From: Tissierellia bacterium
Lineage (GTDB): Bacteria; Bacillota; Clostridia; Peptostreptococcales; Acidaminobacteraceae
Assembly: GCA_012520095.1 (NCBI GenBank)
Contig: JAAYOV010000078.1
Span: 1 to 49,015, forward strand
Length of the DNA stretch: 49,015 nucleotides
Direction: 5' to 3'
Under the pieces are notes generated by a model. That model did not search any database, was not told where the DNA came from, and worked only from the letters and a program-made list of their open reading frames with translations. The translations under genes and the position numbers were made by a program. Positions 29,052-38,186 of the stretch are shown one piece after another. Positions within the stretch are counted from its first letter, which is position 1; every line of letters begins with the position of its first letter.

Positions 29052-29684
29052 CTACTTTGAAGCCTTTACAGTAGGCTTCATGCGCAGATAGCCTTTTTTA
29101 GGGCCGGGGACCGCGCCTTTGACAAGAAGCAGATTTCTCTCCGCATCCACTCGAACGACAGTGAGGTTCTGCACAGTGACTCGCTCGTATCCCATACGGC
29201 CCGGGCCGGGATAGCCTTTTGCCACGCGCCCCGGCGTTGCGGAAGCACCTAAGGAACCGGGACGTCTATGGAACTTCGATCCGTGCGCCATGGGGCCGGT
29301 GAGATGGTTCCATCTGCGCACATGGCCCTGCGTGCCTTTTCCCTTGCTTGTGCCGGTGATGTCAATGCGCTGTCCGTCTTTGAAGAGATCAGCTGTAATG
29401 ACTTGACCGGGGGTATAGTCCCGGGGATTATCTACGCGGAACTCTGCCAGGCGTCGCGCCAGAGGTGCGCCGCTTTTGGCAAAGTGACCTTTCAGTGGTT
29501 TATTGACATTTTTTTCTTTGATTTTTCCAAAGGCGACCTGAACAGCGTCATATCCATCGGTCTCTTTGGTCTTTACTTGTGTGACCGTGACCGGTCCCGC
29601 TTCGATGACAGTGATGGGAATCTGCTTGCCGCTTTCATCGAAGATCTGCGTCATACCGATCTTGCGTCCTAGTAGTCCTAACAT
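29052..29684 (-). CDS. rplC: 50S ribosomal protein L3
   Basis: 210 residues ([14 protein letters not shown], and the central loop [20 protein letters not shown] that reaches the A-site region). An early assembly protein. It is separated from rpsJ by 48 nt that contain a small hairpin (29707-29722). Confidence 0.97.
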   Translation of the reverse strand: MLGLLGRKIGMTQIFDESGKQIPITVIEAGPVTVTQVKTKETDGYDAVQVAFGKIKEKNVNKPLKGHFAKSGAPLARRLAEFRVDNPRDYTPGQVITADLFKDGQRIDITGTSKGKGTQGHVRRWNHLTGPMAHGSKFHRRPGSLGASATPGRVAKGYPGPGRMGYERVTVQNLTVVRVDAERNLLLVKGAVPGPKKGYLRMKPTVKASK

Positions 29685-29732
29685 GTTTCCTCCTCATTTT
29701 ACAGCGGATCACCTTAGTGATCATTCTAAAAT

Positions 29733-30044
29733 TTACAGCTTGATTTCAATATCCACACCAGCGGGAAGATCAAGTCTCATCAGCGCATCAACAGTCTTTT
29801 TGTTGCTTCCGTGAATGTCGATCAAGCGTTTATGTGTGTTGATTTCGAACTGTTCACGAGAGTCCTTGTATTTGTGCGTTGCACGCAGAACTGTGATGAT
29901 CTCTTTTCTCGTTGGCAGCGGAATAGGTCCGGATACACGTGCTCCGGTATTCTTTGCCGTCGCGACGATCTTCTGCGCCGAAGCGTCAAGAATCTGATGA
30001 TCAAATGATTTTAGTCTGATGCGGATTTTCTGTCCTTCGTTCAT
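29733..30044 (-). CDS. rpsJ: 30S ribosomal protein S10
   Basis: 103 residues ([31 protein letters not shown]). It is also NusE, which pairs with NusB on boxA RNA in antitermination. First gene of the S10-spc-alpha superoperon, after a promoter and structured leader of about 140 nt. AGGAGG precedes the ATG. Confidence 0.98.
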   Translation of the reverse strand: MNEGQKIRIRLKSFDHQILDASAQKIVATAKNTGARVSGPIPLPTRKEIITVLRATHKYKDSREQFEINTHKRLIDIHGSNKKTVDALMRLDLPAGVDIEIKL

Positions 30045-30067
30045 GGTTCCTCCTATTGATTATTCGG

Positions 30068-30183
30068 CACACCCTTTCGTGTGTTCCTTTTCTTGATGTC
30101 CAATCGTTCTCTTTCAAAGAGAACTGCTCTGCCGGAATTGTCCCGGAAGCGGGGTAACCTCCGGCTTCATCGCTGGCTGGACA
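30068..30183 (-). promoter_or_regulatory. Structured 5' leader of the S10 operon
   Basis: Reading the minus strand from the predicted start near 30186: a closing stem TGTCCA (30183-30178) with TGGACA (30102-30097); inside it GCCGGA (30165-30160) with TCCGGC (30136-30131), enclosing CCCG/CGGG; an 8-bp hairpin around 30106-30124 (GTTCTCTT/AAGAGAAC); and after it CACAC/GTGTG (30083-30068). CCGGA can alternatively pair with a nearer TCCGG. This is a three-way junction candidate. By analogy with other S10 leaders it may bind L4, but nothing in the sequence names the ligand. Confidence 0.55.
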
Positions 30184-30192
30184 CGCTTATTT

Positions 30193-30221
30193 ATAATATC
30201 TAAAAAGCCGAGAAAGGTCAA
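30193..30221 (-). promoter_or_regulatory. S10 operon promoter
   Basis: Minus-strand TTGACC (30216-30221), 17-bp spacer, TATTAT (30193-30198). Five of six matches in each box. It drives the long run from rpsJ onward. About 160 bp separate it from the tuf terminator. The 30222-30378 stretch between them is AT-rich and I see no gene in it. Confidence 0.85.
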
Positions 30222-30378
30222 GGTTTTCCCCGGCTTCGCACATAATTTAATAATATATTTTTGTAACAATTGCGGTTTTATATCTCTCAACGGTGAAAAT
30301 AATACTTTTCTCCATCTATACGATTCGAAGATATTCAATTCCTTTTCCACGAAAAAAGAAGCGGATTTGGATAATGTT

Positions 30379-30405
30379 AAAAAGAAAAGCCCCATTTCGG
30401 GGCTT
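30379..30405 (-). terminator. Terminator of the str operon (after tuf)
   Basis: Minus-strand stem AAGCCCC (30405-30399), loop GAAAT, GGGGCTT (30393-30387) and TTCTTTTT. It starts 9 nt after the tuf stop and separates the str and S10 transcripts. Confidence 0.92.
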
Positions 30406-30413
30406 GTCTCTCA

Positions 30414-31607
30414 TCAGTCGAGAATCTCGGTTACACTTCCGGCACCAACTGTGTGGCCGCCTTCGCGGATGGAGAACTTCTGTCCAACTTCCATGGCGAT
30501 CGGATAGAGCATTTCAATTTCCATGATGATGTTGTCGCCGGGCATGCACATTTCCTGTCCCTCGGGGAACTGGATGGTTCCGGTCACATCAGTCGTTCTG
30601 AAGAAGAACTGAGGACGATACCCGGGGAAGAAAGGCGTATGGCGTCCACCTTCATCTTTTTTGAGAACATAAACTTGAGCTTTGAAGTGCTTGTAGGGCT
30701 GGATGGAACCGGGTTTGGCAAGAACTTGACCGCGCTCGATTTCCGATCTCTGAATGCCGCGCAGAAGGATTCCGACATTATCGCCCGCCACGCCTTCATT
30801 GAGAGTCTTCTGGAACATCTCAACGCCGGTAACGACGAGTTTGCGTTTTTCTTCTTTGAGTCCTACGAGTTCGACTTCATCGCCGATTTTGACTTTTCCA
30901 CGCTCAATGCGGCCGGTCGCAACCGTTCCGCGTCCTGTGATGGTGAAGACGTCTTCGACAGGCATCAGGAAAGGCTTGTCGACATCGCGCTCGGGCTCGG
31001 GAATGTACTCATCGACTGTCTGCATCAGTTCGACGATCTTGTCTCCCCATTCGCTGGAGGTGTCTTCAAGAGCTTTCAGGGCTGAACCACGGATAATCGG
31101 AGTGTCATCGCCGGGGAAATCATACTCGTCAAGGAGTTCTCTGATTTCCATTTCAACCAACTCAAGGAGCTCTTCATCATCAACTGTATCACATTTGTTG
31201 AGGAAGACGACGATATAGGGAACACCGACTTGACGTGCAAGCAGGATGTGCTCACGCGTCTGCGGCATCGCACCGTCAGCGGCACTTACGACGAGAATCG
31301 AGCCGTCCATCTGGGCTGCGCCCGTGATCATGTTCTTTACATAGTCGGCATGGCCGGGGCAGTCAACGTGCGCATAGTGGCGATCGGGGGTCTCATATTC
31401 AACGTGCGAAGAGGTGATGGTGATTCCACGCTCTTTTTCTTCGGGTGCTTTGTCGATCTTGTCAAAGTCGACGATATTTCCCAATCCATGACGATCATGC
31501 AGCGTCTTTGTAATAGCGGCTGTCAAGGTCGTCTTGCCATGGTCTACGTGACCGATGGTGCCGATATTGACATGAGGTTTCGTTCTTTCAAATACAGCTT
31601 TTGCCAT
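30414..31607 (-). CDS. tuf: Elongation factor Tu
   Basis: 397 residues. GTPase that delivers aminoacyl-tRNA. G1 [10 protein letters not shown]3 [13 protein letters not shown]4 NKCD and the domain III ending [15 protein letters not shown] are present. Only one copy is visible here. It follows fusA by 15 nt with GGAGGAAAAA before the ATG. Confidence 0.99.
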   Translation of the reverse strand: MAKAVFERTKPHVNIGTIGHVDHGKTTLTAAITKTLHDRHGLGNIVDFDKIDKAPEEKERGITITSSHVEYETPDRHYAHVDCPGHADYVKNMITGAAQMDGSILVVSAADGAMPQTREHILLARQVGVPYIVVFLNKCDTVDDEELLELVEMEIRELLDEYDFPGDDTPIIRGSALKALEDTSSEWGDKIVELMQTVDEYIPEPERDVDKPFLMPVEDVFTITGRGTVATGRIERGKVKIGDEVELVGLKEEKRKLVVTGVEMFQKTLNEGVAGDNVGILLRGIQRSEIERGQVLAKPGSIQPYKHFKAQVYVLKKDEGGRHTPFFPGYRPQFFFRTTDVTGTIQFPEGQEMCMPGDNIIMEIEMLYPIAMEVGQKFSIREGGHTVGAGSVTEILD

Positions 31608-31622
31608 TTTTTCCTCCTGGAA

Positions 31623-33686
31623 TTATTTTAATACTTTCAGTGCAATAGACTCTGGTACTTGTTCATAGTGATCAAACTGCATTGTATAGGTAGCTCTTCC
31701 CTGAGAACGACTTCTCAAGTCCGTAGCGTAACCGAACATCTCCGATAATGGTACCTGTGCGCGAATAACCTGGACTCCTCCTTCCGCTTCCATGCCTTGC
31801 AGCCTGCCGCGTCGGGAATTTATGTCGCCCATGACATCGCCGAGATATTCCTCCGGCACCGTGACTTCCACCTTCATATAAGGCTCCAGGAGGAAACAGC
31901 CTGCTTCCTGTAGCGCCTTTTTAATAGCCATGCTTCCTGCTATCTTAAAAGCCATTTCCGAGGAGTCTACTTCGTGATAGCTTCCGTCATATAACTCAAC
32001 TTCTAAATCGACGACTTCATAGCCGCCGAGGACGCCGCTATGCAGCGCTTCACGGATACCTGTGTCAACCGCGGGAACGTACTCCTTAGGAACAACTCCG
32101 CCTACAATACTGTTGACAAACTTGTATCCACTGCCCGGCTCGCCCTTTCTGACACGAATCTTAACATGACCGTACTGGCCGTGTCCACCGCTTTGCCTGG
32201 CGTACTTTTCTTCCACTTCCACATCACTTTTAATCGTCTCGCGATAAGCGACCTGTGGAGCTCCGACATTGGCTTCCACCTTAAACTCTCTGAGGAGTCG
32301 ATCGACGATGATCTCCAGGTGAAGCTCGCCCATTCCTGCAATAATGACTTGGCCTGTGTCCGTATTCGTATAGGTATTAAAGGTGGGGTCTTCTTCGGAG
32401 AGCTTTGCCAAAGCAATGCCCATCCTCTCCTGGCCCGCACGCGTCTTGGGCTCGATCGCGACGCTGATGACAGGATCTGGGAAGTCCATTGACTCAAGAA
32501 TGACCGGATGATCCGGATCACACAATGTATCACCGGTCGTCGTGTTCTTCAGTCCAATGGCGCCGGCAATATCGCCTGCATAGAGTTTCTTTATCTCCAT
32601 GCGGTCATTGGCGTGCATTCTAAGAATCCTTCCGATTCTCTCGCGATTTTCCTTCGTGGAGTTGTAGATGTAACTTCCGCTTTCCAAGACGCCCGAGTAG
32701 ACGCGCAGGAAAGTCAGCTTCCCCACAAACGGGTCGGTAGTTATCTTAAACGCCAAGGCGCTGAAAGGCTCCGTATCCGATGCAACTCTTGTCTCTTCTT
32801 CCTGAGTGGCGGGATTTATCCCTTCAATGGCGGGAATATCAAGAGGCGAGGGCATGTAATCCACGACGGCATCCAACAGCATTTGAACGCCTTTGTTCTT
32901 ATAAGAAGAGCCACATACGACAGGTACGATCTGATTGGAGATGGTGGCATTGCGAATGGCGCCTCGGATCATATCTTCCGTAATCTCTTCACCATTGAAA
33001 TACAAGTCCATCAGCTCCAAATCTGTCTCTACAACACTTTCGATGAGAGCTTCGCGCTGTTCATTTGCCTGTGCTTGATACTCTTCGGGAATGTCGATGA
33101 CTTCAATCTCTCTTCCCAGCTCATCTTTATAAATCTCGGCTCTCATCTTCAGAAGATCGATAATTCCGGTAAATGTGTCCTCCGCTCCGATCGGTATCTG
33201 CAAAGGGACGGGATTCGCCCCCAATCGATTTTTGATCTGTCGGACAACCCGTAAAAAATCGGCTCCGGTAATATCCATCTTATTGACGTAGGCGATGCGC
33301 GGCACCTTGTATCGATCAGCCTGTCTCCAAACTGTCTCAGACTGTGGCTCCACCCCGCCTTTTGCACAAAAGACCGCAACAGCTCCATCGAGCACACGCA
33401 GAGAGCGCTCTACTTCAGCCGTAAAGTCCACATGACCGGGTGTGTCGATGATATTGATGGCAATATCTCTCCAAATGGTCGTGGTGGCTGCAGAAGTAAT
33501 CGTGATGCCTCGCTCCTGCTCAGGTTGCATCCAGTCCATGGTTGCCGTGCCATCGTGCGTCTCGCCGATTTTGTGGCTTTTGCCTGTGTAAAACAAGATT
33601 CGTTCAGTCGTTGTCGTCTTGCCGGCATCGATATGAGCCATGATGCCGATATTCCTTGTTCGTTCAATTGGAAAGGATCTTGGCAT
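31623..33686 (-). CDS. fusA: Elongation factor G
   Basis: 687 residues. GTPase for translocation and, with RRF, recycling. G1 [20 protein letters not shown]2 region with [12 protein letters not shown]3 DTPGHVDF and G4 NKMD are clear, with the domain IV tip near [12 protein letters not shown]. It is a canonical bacterial EF-G in the standard rpsG-fusA-tuf order. Confidence 0.99.
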   Translation of the reverse strand: MPRSFPIERTRNIGIMAHIDAGKTTTTERILFYTGKSHKIGETHDGTATMDWMQPEQERGITITSAATTTIWRDIAINIIDTPGHVDFTAEVERSLRVLDGAVAVFCAKGGVEPQSETVWRQADRYKVPRIAYVNKMDITGADFLRVVRQIKNRLGANPVPLQIPIGAEDTFTGIIDLLKMRAEIYKDELGREIEVIDIPEEYQAQANEQREALIESVVETDLELMDLYFNGEEITEDMIRGAIRNATISNQIVPVVCGSSYKNKGVQMLLDAVVDYMPSPLDIPAIEGINPATQEEETRVASDTEPFSALAFKITTDPFVGKLTFLRVYSGVLESGSYIYNSTKENRERIGRILRMHANDRMEIKKLYAGDIAGAIGLKNTTTGDTLCDPDHPVILESMDFPDPVISVAIEPKTRAGQERMGIALAKLSEEDPTFNTYTNTDTGQVIIAGMGELHLEIIVDRLLREFKVEANVGAPQVAYRETIKSDVEVEEKYARQSGGHGQYGHVKIRVRKGEPGSGYKFVNSIVGGVVPKEYVPAVDTGIREALHSGVLGGYEVVDLEVELYDGSYHEVDSSEMAFKIAGSMAIKKALQEAGCFLLEPYMKVEVTVPEEYLGDVMGDINSRRGRLQGMEAEGGVQVIRAQVPLSEMFGYATDLRSRSQGRATYTMQFDHYEQVPESIALKVLK

Positions 33687-33713
33687 GATTACCTCCTTTC
33701 TGCAGTAATACGA

Positions 33714-34184
33714 CTAATAGCGGAAGTGCGCAAAAGCTTTGTTTGCCTCCGCTGTGCGGTGCATCTCTTCACGGCGCTTGGCCGCTCCGCCCGTGTTGTT
33801 CAGAGCGTCGAGAATTTCAGCCGCCAGTCGTTCAGTCATCGTGCGTTCTTTCCTTTTCCTGGCAAAGTTGACCAGCCATCTCAGGGCCAGTGTCTGGCGT
33901 CTTTCCGGACGAACCTCGATCGGCACCTGGTAGTTGGCTCCGCCCACCCGACGAGCTTTAACCTCGACAGTGGGAGAAACGTTTGCAAGAGCCTGATTGA
34001 AGGCTTCAAGAGCATGGCGCCCTGTCACTTCCTCTACTCTCTTTAAAGCATTGTAGACGATATCTTGAGCAACGCCTTTCTTTCCATCGAGCATGACATT
34101 GTTCGTCAACTTTGTAATCACAGTGGATCCGTATACGGGATCCGGTAATACTTCCCTCTTGGGGATTCTGCCCTTTCTTGGCAC
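33714..34184 (-). CDS. rpsG: 30S ribosomal protein S7
   Basis: 156 residues ([40 protein letters not shown] end). The start is GTG at 34184, downstream of an AGGAGGGAAGG site. It nucleates assembly of the 30S head; in E. coli it represses the str operon. Confidence 0.98.
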   Translation of the reverse strand: MPRKGRIPKREVLPDPVYGSTVITKLTNNVMLDGKKGVAQDIVYNALKRVEEVTGRHALEAFNQALANVSPTVEVKARRVGGANYQVPIEVRPERRQTLALRWLVNFARKRKERTMTERLAAEILDALNNTGGAAKRREEMHRTAEANKAFAHFRY

Positions 34185-34237
34185 TTTCCTTCCCTCCTAA
34201 AAATTCATTCATTCATCGGTACTGAACCAAAAGGACC

Positions 34238-34651
34238 CTATTTTTTCGGTCGTTTCGCTCCGTACTTGCTTCTCGCCTGACGACGATTGGCTACTCCTGC
34301 GGTGTCGAGAACGCCGCGAATAACATGATAACGCACACCGGGAATATCGCGAACGCGGCCCCCGCGGATCAGCACAACACTGTGCTCCTGCAGATTATGG
34401 CCTTCTCCGGGGATATAAGCAGTGACTTCCATTCCATTGGTCAATCGAACCCTGGCTACTTTGCGCAGAGCTGAATTCGGCTTCTTCGGGGTCACCGTCT
34501 TAACAGAGGTGCAGACGCCTCTTTTTTGCGGCGCATTCTGTGTTGTCGCCTTATTTCTAAGGGTGTTCAGATTTCTCTGCAGTGCCGGTGCATCACTCTT
34601 GGCCTTTTTACTGTCACGGCTTTTTCTGACGAGTTGATTAATGGTTGGCAT
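34238..34651 (-). CDS. rpsL: 30S ribosomal protein S12
   Basis: 137 residues ([53 protein letters not shown]). The streptomycin-site lysines in PKKPNS are the sensitive type (Lys). The insert [24 protein letters not shown] is the longer form seen in some clostridia. First gene of the str operon, preceded by a long structured leader. Confidence 0.98.
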   Translation of the reverse strand: MPTINQLVRKSRDSKKAKSDAPALQRNLNTLRNKATTQNAPQKRGVCTSVKTVTPKKPNSALRKVARVRLTNGMEVTAYIPGEGHNLQEHSVVLIRGGRVRDIPGVRYHVIRGVLDTAGVANRRQARSKYGAKRPKK

Positions 34652-34678
34652 AGATTTTCCTCCTTTCCTCAGTGATGA

Positions 34679-34698
34679 GAAAGCATCCTCATGCTTTC
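34679..34698 (-). promoter_or_regulatory. Hairpin next to the rpsL ribosome binding site
   Basis: Perfect 8-bp stem GAAAGCAT / ATGCTTTC with a GAGG loop on the minus strand, ending about 20 nt before the AAAGGAGG site of rpsL. It lacks a U-tract in this direction, so it is not a terminator. Its loop GAGG and its position could influence rpsL initiation. Confidence 0.4.
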
Positions 34699-34772
34699 TT
34701 TTCTATTCTCCCAAGCCCTGTCAACTTCTATGAACGCTTCAATGGCTCGGGGCATTTTGTCTTATTTCAAGC

Positions 34773-34879
34773 GTCGACTGAGGCGATCTTCATGAGCATC
34801 TGCTCAACGTGTAAAGGATTGTGTTTTCACATGATGATACAGATATTTTCCAAAAAAAGGACACAATCCCTCAGTCTAC
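34773..34879 (-). promoter_or_regulatory. Three-way-junction leader RNA of the str operon
   Basis: The first ~115 nt of the predicted transcript fold as P1, 34870-34879 with 34773-34782 (GACTGAG/CTCAGTC core, with one mismatch further out); P2, ACACAATCC 34861-34869 with GGATTGTGT 34816-34824 (9 bp, 36-nt loop with U7); and P3, TGAGC/GCTCA at 34793-34806 with a tetraloop. P1 and P2 are directly stacked with no unpaired base on one side. A further ACGCTT/AAGCGT pairing (34734-34739 with 34769-34774) competes with the P1 end. No known family is recognised. Confidence 0.6.
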
Positions 34880-34894
34880 TCAAATACCTTATAA

Positions 34895-34923
34895 ATTCTA
34901 TCACTATCATTACGGTGCGTCAA
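34895..34923 (-). promoter_or_regulatory. str operon promoter
   Basis: Minus-strand TTGACG (34918-34923), 17-bp spacer ending TGA, then TAGAAT (34895-34900). Start predicted near 34888, giving a leader of about 237 nt before rpsL. The rest of the rpsL to ATP-grasp gap holds no gene. Confidence 0.85.
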
Positions 34924-34958
34924 ACACTTTCTTTCATGATCACTCGTCTCCCTATGTG

Positions 34959-35978
34959 TTAGCGAAGCTTGATGCCGAGCGTTTCCTCCATCATCCGGAC
35001 TTTTCCCTTGCCGTCAGGCATCTGTGTATACACTTGATAGAGCTCAACCGACGGAATCGAATTGCCCTCTATGATCACAGGTCCATTTTCCGTAATGGCC
35101 ACGTCCCAGCCTACACAGCCGCAGTCGGATATCTTCAAGGCTGCCTTTGTAACCATTTCTTTGAGTTCAGGAATGAACGGGACTTGAAAGCCGACGAAAG
35201 GAAATCCGGTGACAGGATGTTTCTCATACGTTTTCATCGTCGGTAAATTGGCAAACATCGGATTGACGATGAGCCCGTCTTCATTCAAGATAGTCCAAAT
35301 CCCCCCGAGACTCGTGTTATCCATATAGTTGTCCGACACAGAGCAACGAAGAACCATATAGACGACATGCACATTGCCATCACGGTCTACATTTGTCCCG
35401 GTGCGAATCGTGTTGATGGATTTCGGAGCTAATTTATACATTTCAGGGTGCTGCTTGACCCCTTCTTCGATCGTATAGCCACCGCTCTTCATCAACCGAT
35501 CGTACAGCGCCTTGACATCTTTGATGTCTTTTGTCGCCACTCGCTCCATATTATGGCCACCGTGATCAAAAGGAGTTTTCAGGAACAGCACTTCCCGGTT
35601 CTGCACCATGTTCTCAAAGTCTTCAAAGGAATCCCAGCGCAAGTCGATGGCTTCTCTGCCGATAAACTCGGAAAAGAACTTATTGAATATTCCCTTGTCT
35701 TCGAGAAGATCCTCAGCCGCCGGGTTGACGCACTGATCTCTGATGATCTCGTTATCTATATATTCAGATAGAAAACTCCTTCGATATTCTCTGTCTTTAT
35801 TGAGGTGAAAACCGAACGTAGGATAATTCAACCACGTATACCCTTCTTCTTTGTAGAGGGTGTACATGTCGAAAAAGAGATCGAGATATCCTCTGCCGGA
35901 TTCCTTGTGCATCTGGTGCAGAAGCGGCAGCATCTCTTTCCAATTGACTTTTAGCGCTCTTTTAATTAATTTGATCAT
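34959..35978 (-). CDS. ATP-grasp family protein (ATPgrasp_ST-like)
   Basis: 339 residues, no signal peptide or membrane segment. The C-terminal half resembles the 'sugar-transfer associated' ATP-grasp family: LFLKTPFDHGGHNMERV for the first ATP loop, APKSINTIRTGT, and the metal-binding segment GWDVAITENGPVIIEGNSIPSVELYQ with the typical E-x-N. Such folds join a carboxylate to an amine through an acyl phosphate. It is the third gene of the MurT-GatD-like cassette, 9 nt after the GatD-like gene and behind AAGGAG, so its substrate is probably related to the same cell-wall or peptide product. The exact reaction is unknown. Confidence 0.82.
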   Translation of the reverse strand: MIKLIKRALKVNWKEMLPLLHQMHKESGRGYLDLFFDMYTLYKEEGYTWLNYPTFGFHLNKDREYRRSFLSEYIDNEIIRDQCVNPAAEDLLEDKGIFNKFFSEFIGREAIDLRWDSFEDFENMVQNREVLFLKTPFDHGGHNMERVATKDIKDVKALYDRLMKSGGYTIEEGVKQHPEMYKLAPKSINTIRTGTNVDRDGNVHVVYMVLRCSVSDNYMDNTSLGGIWTILNEDGLIVNPMFANLPTMKTYEKHPVTGFPFVGFQVPFIPELKEMVTKAALKISDCGCVGWDVAITENGPVIIEGNSIPSVELYQVYTQMPDGKGKVRMMEETLGIKLR

Positions 35979-35987
35979 CTCTACTCC

Positions 35988-36698
35988 TTACGTGTAGCTG
36001 TGCGGGTCTTCATACTCAACTACTCGAATCTCATATGCCTCAAGAAGGGCTTCTCTGTGAGGGATCTCCACCGGTATATTCCACTGCTGAAACAGGCGTT
36101 CGGTAAATAGCGGATTCATAATGAGAAGAGGACCGGTGACATAAGTGGCGACAAAATTCTTATAGTGAATGCCCTCTCCCTCGAGCTCCTTATTCATCCC
36201 GAAGCCGCGAGTCGTCTGAAAGAGGTAGGGAAAGTTTCGGGGTTCTTTCGGGAAGTTCTGCGTAAACTGCGTCTTGACCCCCGTCACCTTGATATCTTCA
36301 TACAAACCGACATACAGCTCTGTGAGTCTGTTCATCATCTGCCTTCTCGCCTGCATAGAAAACAGGTCGAGTCCTGCAATCGCCGTCCCGTCTTCATTGA
36401 GAATGGAAGTGCCAAATATCTCCATGGCGTTTCCAGTCAAAAGAAAACGGTCTCCCTTCTCTATCCGATCTCTTACAGCCTCTCTATGCGGAAGGATATT
36501 GTCGATGATCTTTTCCTGCGCGCGTTCAGAGGAAGGCCCCATAAAAACAAGATCCACGCTTCCGTCAAGAAAAGTCGGCTTTTGTAAAAGCTGAGTCATG
36601 ACAAATTCAGCCTTCGGGAACATTTTTTGAAGAAAACGCTGGTGACCGATCTCACCAAACTGATTCGAAAGTTCAGGATAAAGAAATTCTATTTTCAT
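35988..36698 (-). CDS. GatD-like glutamine amidotransferase homologue lacking catalytic residues
   Basis: 236 residues. The start IEFLYPELSNQFGEIGH and the C-terminal block GFGMNKELEGEG..HYKNFVATYVTGPLLIMNP align well with GatD of lipid II isoglutaminyl synthase. In characterised GatD the nucleophile cysteine is in a C-G-G-Y/F-Q motif and the histidine in TYLHGPLL. Here these places read T88-G89-N90-A91-M92-E93 and TYV-T188-GPLL, so both Cys and His appear to be lost, and no other Cys is present. It overlaps the MurT-like gene by 4 nt. It is likely a structural or regulatory partner rather than a glutaminase. Confidence 0.8.
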   Translation of the reverse strand: MKIEFLYPELSNQFGEIGHQRFLQKMFPKAEFVMTQLLQKPTFLDGSVDLVFMGPSSERAQEKIIDNILPHREAVRDRIEKGDRFLLTGNAMEIFGTSILNEDGTAIAGLDLFSMQARRQMMNRLTELYVGLYEDIKVTGVKTQFTQNFPKEPRNFPYLFQTTRGFGMNKELEGEGIHYKNFVATYVTGPLLIMNPLFTERLFQQWNIPVEIPHREALLEAYEIRVVEYEDPHSYT

Positions 36699-38074
36699 CT
36701 GTCAGCCTCCCCGGCCAATCTTGCAACTTCATTTCGAATGGCCATCATCTCTTCGACATTGTCATTGTCATTGAGAATAAAGACAGAGTCCACGTTCTCA
36801 TAGTCAACGGCATGGGCAATGCTCGGCGAAAACCCTTCAAAAGCGAATATTTTTTCCGGATCAATTCCTTCCAATAAAAGCCTTACCTTGATATCTTTAT
36901 AGCGAGGGCCCAATGTAATAAACTGACAAATATTGTCTTGTTTTAGAAAGTGAAAGTCTATGTCATAGAGCCAGGCCATATTTTCCTGATTTTTTCCTCT
37001 GTCACGAAAATCGGTATTGCCGAAAATCAGCGCGATCCGTCCTTTTTGCTTTCGGATATAATCGAAGCTCCTAGAGGAAGCGATAGGATTGATCGCCTTG
37101 GCCATCAACATGATGACATCTATTTCTCCACACCGCTCTTCATAATATCTGCTTTCGACGACCTTGATCTTGCCATACGCCTCGCGAATGTCTTCCATAT
37201 CAAAGCCTCCGTCATGCAGCAGAGCAACGGTAGAGACGAGATTGTACAAGTCGACAATGTTCTTGCTTATGATCGGAAATGTCCAATCCTTTTCTTCATG
37301 ACGCAGCGTACACTCTCCTTTTTCTCTGTCCACCTCAGTTATCGTATAATCGCGCAATGGATTCGTATAACCGCAATTTTCACAGGTAAAGCGGCCCAGA
37401 TGGTTGTAACGCACAAAATCCTTTCGAAGAGGATGATCGCATTTCGGACAGTTTTCGATGTCGACGACATTGCTGTCGAGTACTTGCTCTTCCCATTCGA
37501 GCGGTTCGATTCCATACGTGATATGGCGATTTCCGGGTTTTAATCGGCATGAAATCATGTCGTCGGCATTGGATACCATCACCGTTTCATCGGGAATCGA
37601 TGAGTTCATGATATCGAATATATAATCGACATGCGCATTTCTCTTATAAGAATCCCGGAAGAGATTGGTGACGAGAAGATATTTCGGAGTCATCTGTTCA
37701 TAGACGCGGATGGAGCTCCTCTCATCAACTTCGATGACGCCATATTCAAACGGCATCTTTCCTAAAATATTGGAAAATTGAATAAATGTACTGATGATCC
37801 CTTCGACAGTATTCGAGCCGTAGCTGTTATGGACATATTTAATTCGACGATCTTGTAAAAAATCGCCCAGGAAGTTTGCAGATGTAGTCTTTCCGTTCGT
37901 GCCTGTAACCGCATAAAGATTGTGCGGTTTTTCAATCCCTTTTAAAATCTTCGGATATAGAGTATAGGCAATGTCTCCCGGGAAGAACGTCGCATTGCGT
38001 CCGATCAATGTCATGGCGCGACGTATAAGTTTTGCCAGCCACAATACAGCATAGAATCGCATAGGTCTGGTCAT
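36695..38074 (-). CDS. MurT-like Mur ligase (DUF1727 family)
   Basis: 459 residues. The Mur ligase P-loop TGTNGKTT is at 57-64, EVDERS at 115-120, and a four-cysteine zinc ribbon (C209, C212, C231, C234) is inserted in the central domain as in MurT. The C-terminal DUF1727-like domain has AKAINPIASSRSFDYI and GKNQENMAWLYDIDF. In MurT the matching segment DGRDVSW carries the Asp that completes the GatD triad; my alignment puts Asn365 there. ATP activation of a glutamate carboxylate, as in MurT, is plausible, but the nitrogen donor must differ. ATG 38074 follows AAAGGA. Confidence 0.85.
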   Translation of the reverse strand: MTRPMRFYAVLWLAKLIRRAMTLIGRNATFFPGDIAYTLYPKILKGIEKPHNLYAVTGTNGKTTSANFLGDFLQDRRIKYVHNSYGSNTVEGIISTFIQFSNILGKMPFEYGVIEVDERSSIRVYEQMTPKYLLVTNLFRDSYKRNAHVDYIFDIMNSSIPDETVMVSNADDMISCRLKPGNRHITYGIEPLEWEEQVLDSNVVDIENCPKCDHPLRKDFVRYNHLGRFTCENCGYTNPLRDYTITEVDREKGECTLRHEEKDWTFPIISKNIVDLYNLVSTVALLHDGGFDMEDIREAYGKIKVVESRYYEERCGEIDVIMLMAKAINPIASSRSFDYIRKQKGRIALIFGNTDFRDRGKNQENMAWLYDIDFHFLKQDNICQFITLGPRYKDIKVRLLLEGIDPEKIFAFEGFSPSIAHAVDYENVDSVFILNDNDNVEEMMAIRNEVARLAGEADR

Positions 38075-38095
38075 GAGCCATCCTTTCTTACATAT

Positions 38096-38113
38096 ATATG
38101 ATGTGCATCATAT
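38096..38113. promoter_or_regulatory. 18-bp palindromic operator at the murT-like promoter
   Basis: Perfect inverted repeat ATATGATG-TG-CATCATAT. It overlaps the last bases of the -10 box (38112-38117) and covers the predicted start near 38105. This is the classic position for a dimeric repressor. The regulator is not identified. Confidence 0.6.
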
Positions 38114-38139
38114 TATAACGAATAGTGAACGTTTGAAAA
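38112..38139 (-). promoter_or_regulatory. Promoter of the MurT/GatD/ATP-grasp cassette
   Basis: Minus-strand TTTTCA (38134-38139), 16-bp spacer, perfect TATAAT (38112-38117). It gives the cassette its own start about 30 nt before the ATG, after the rpoC terminator-like hairpin. Confidence 0.7.
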
Positions 38140-38186
38140 GTGAACCGTCGAATCCGGAAAATATATATATCCGCACTTATTCATAC

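Noticed and set aside
34679-34702. Hairpin plus TTTT read on the plus strand as a terminator
   Set aside because: No plus-strand gene or transcript lies upstream for it to terminate; it is kept only as a leader hairpin of rpsL.
34710-34725. Perfect TTGACA in the rpsL leader as a second promoter
   Set aside because: No acceptable -10 occurs at 16-18 bp spacing; the nearest AT-rich hexamer is only about 13 bp away.
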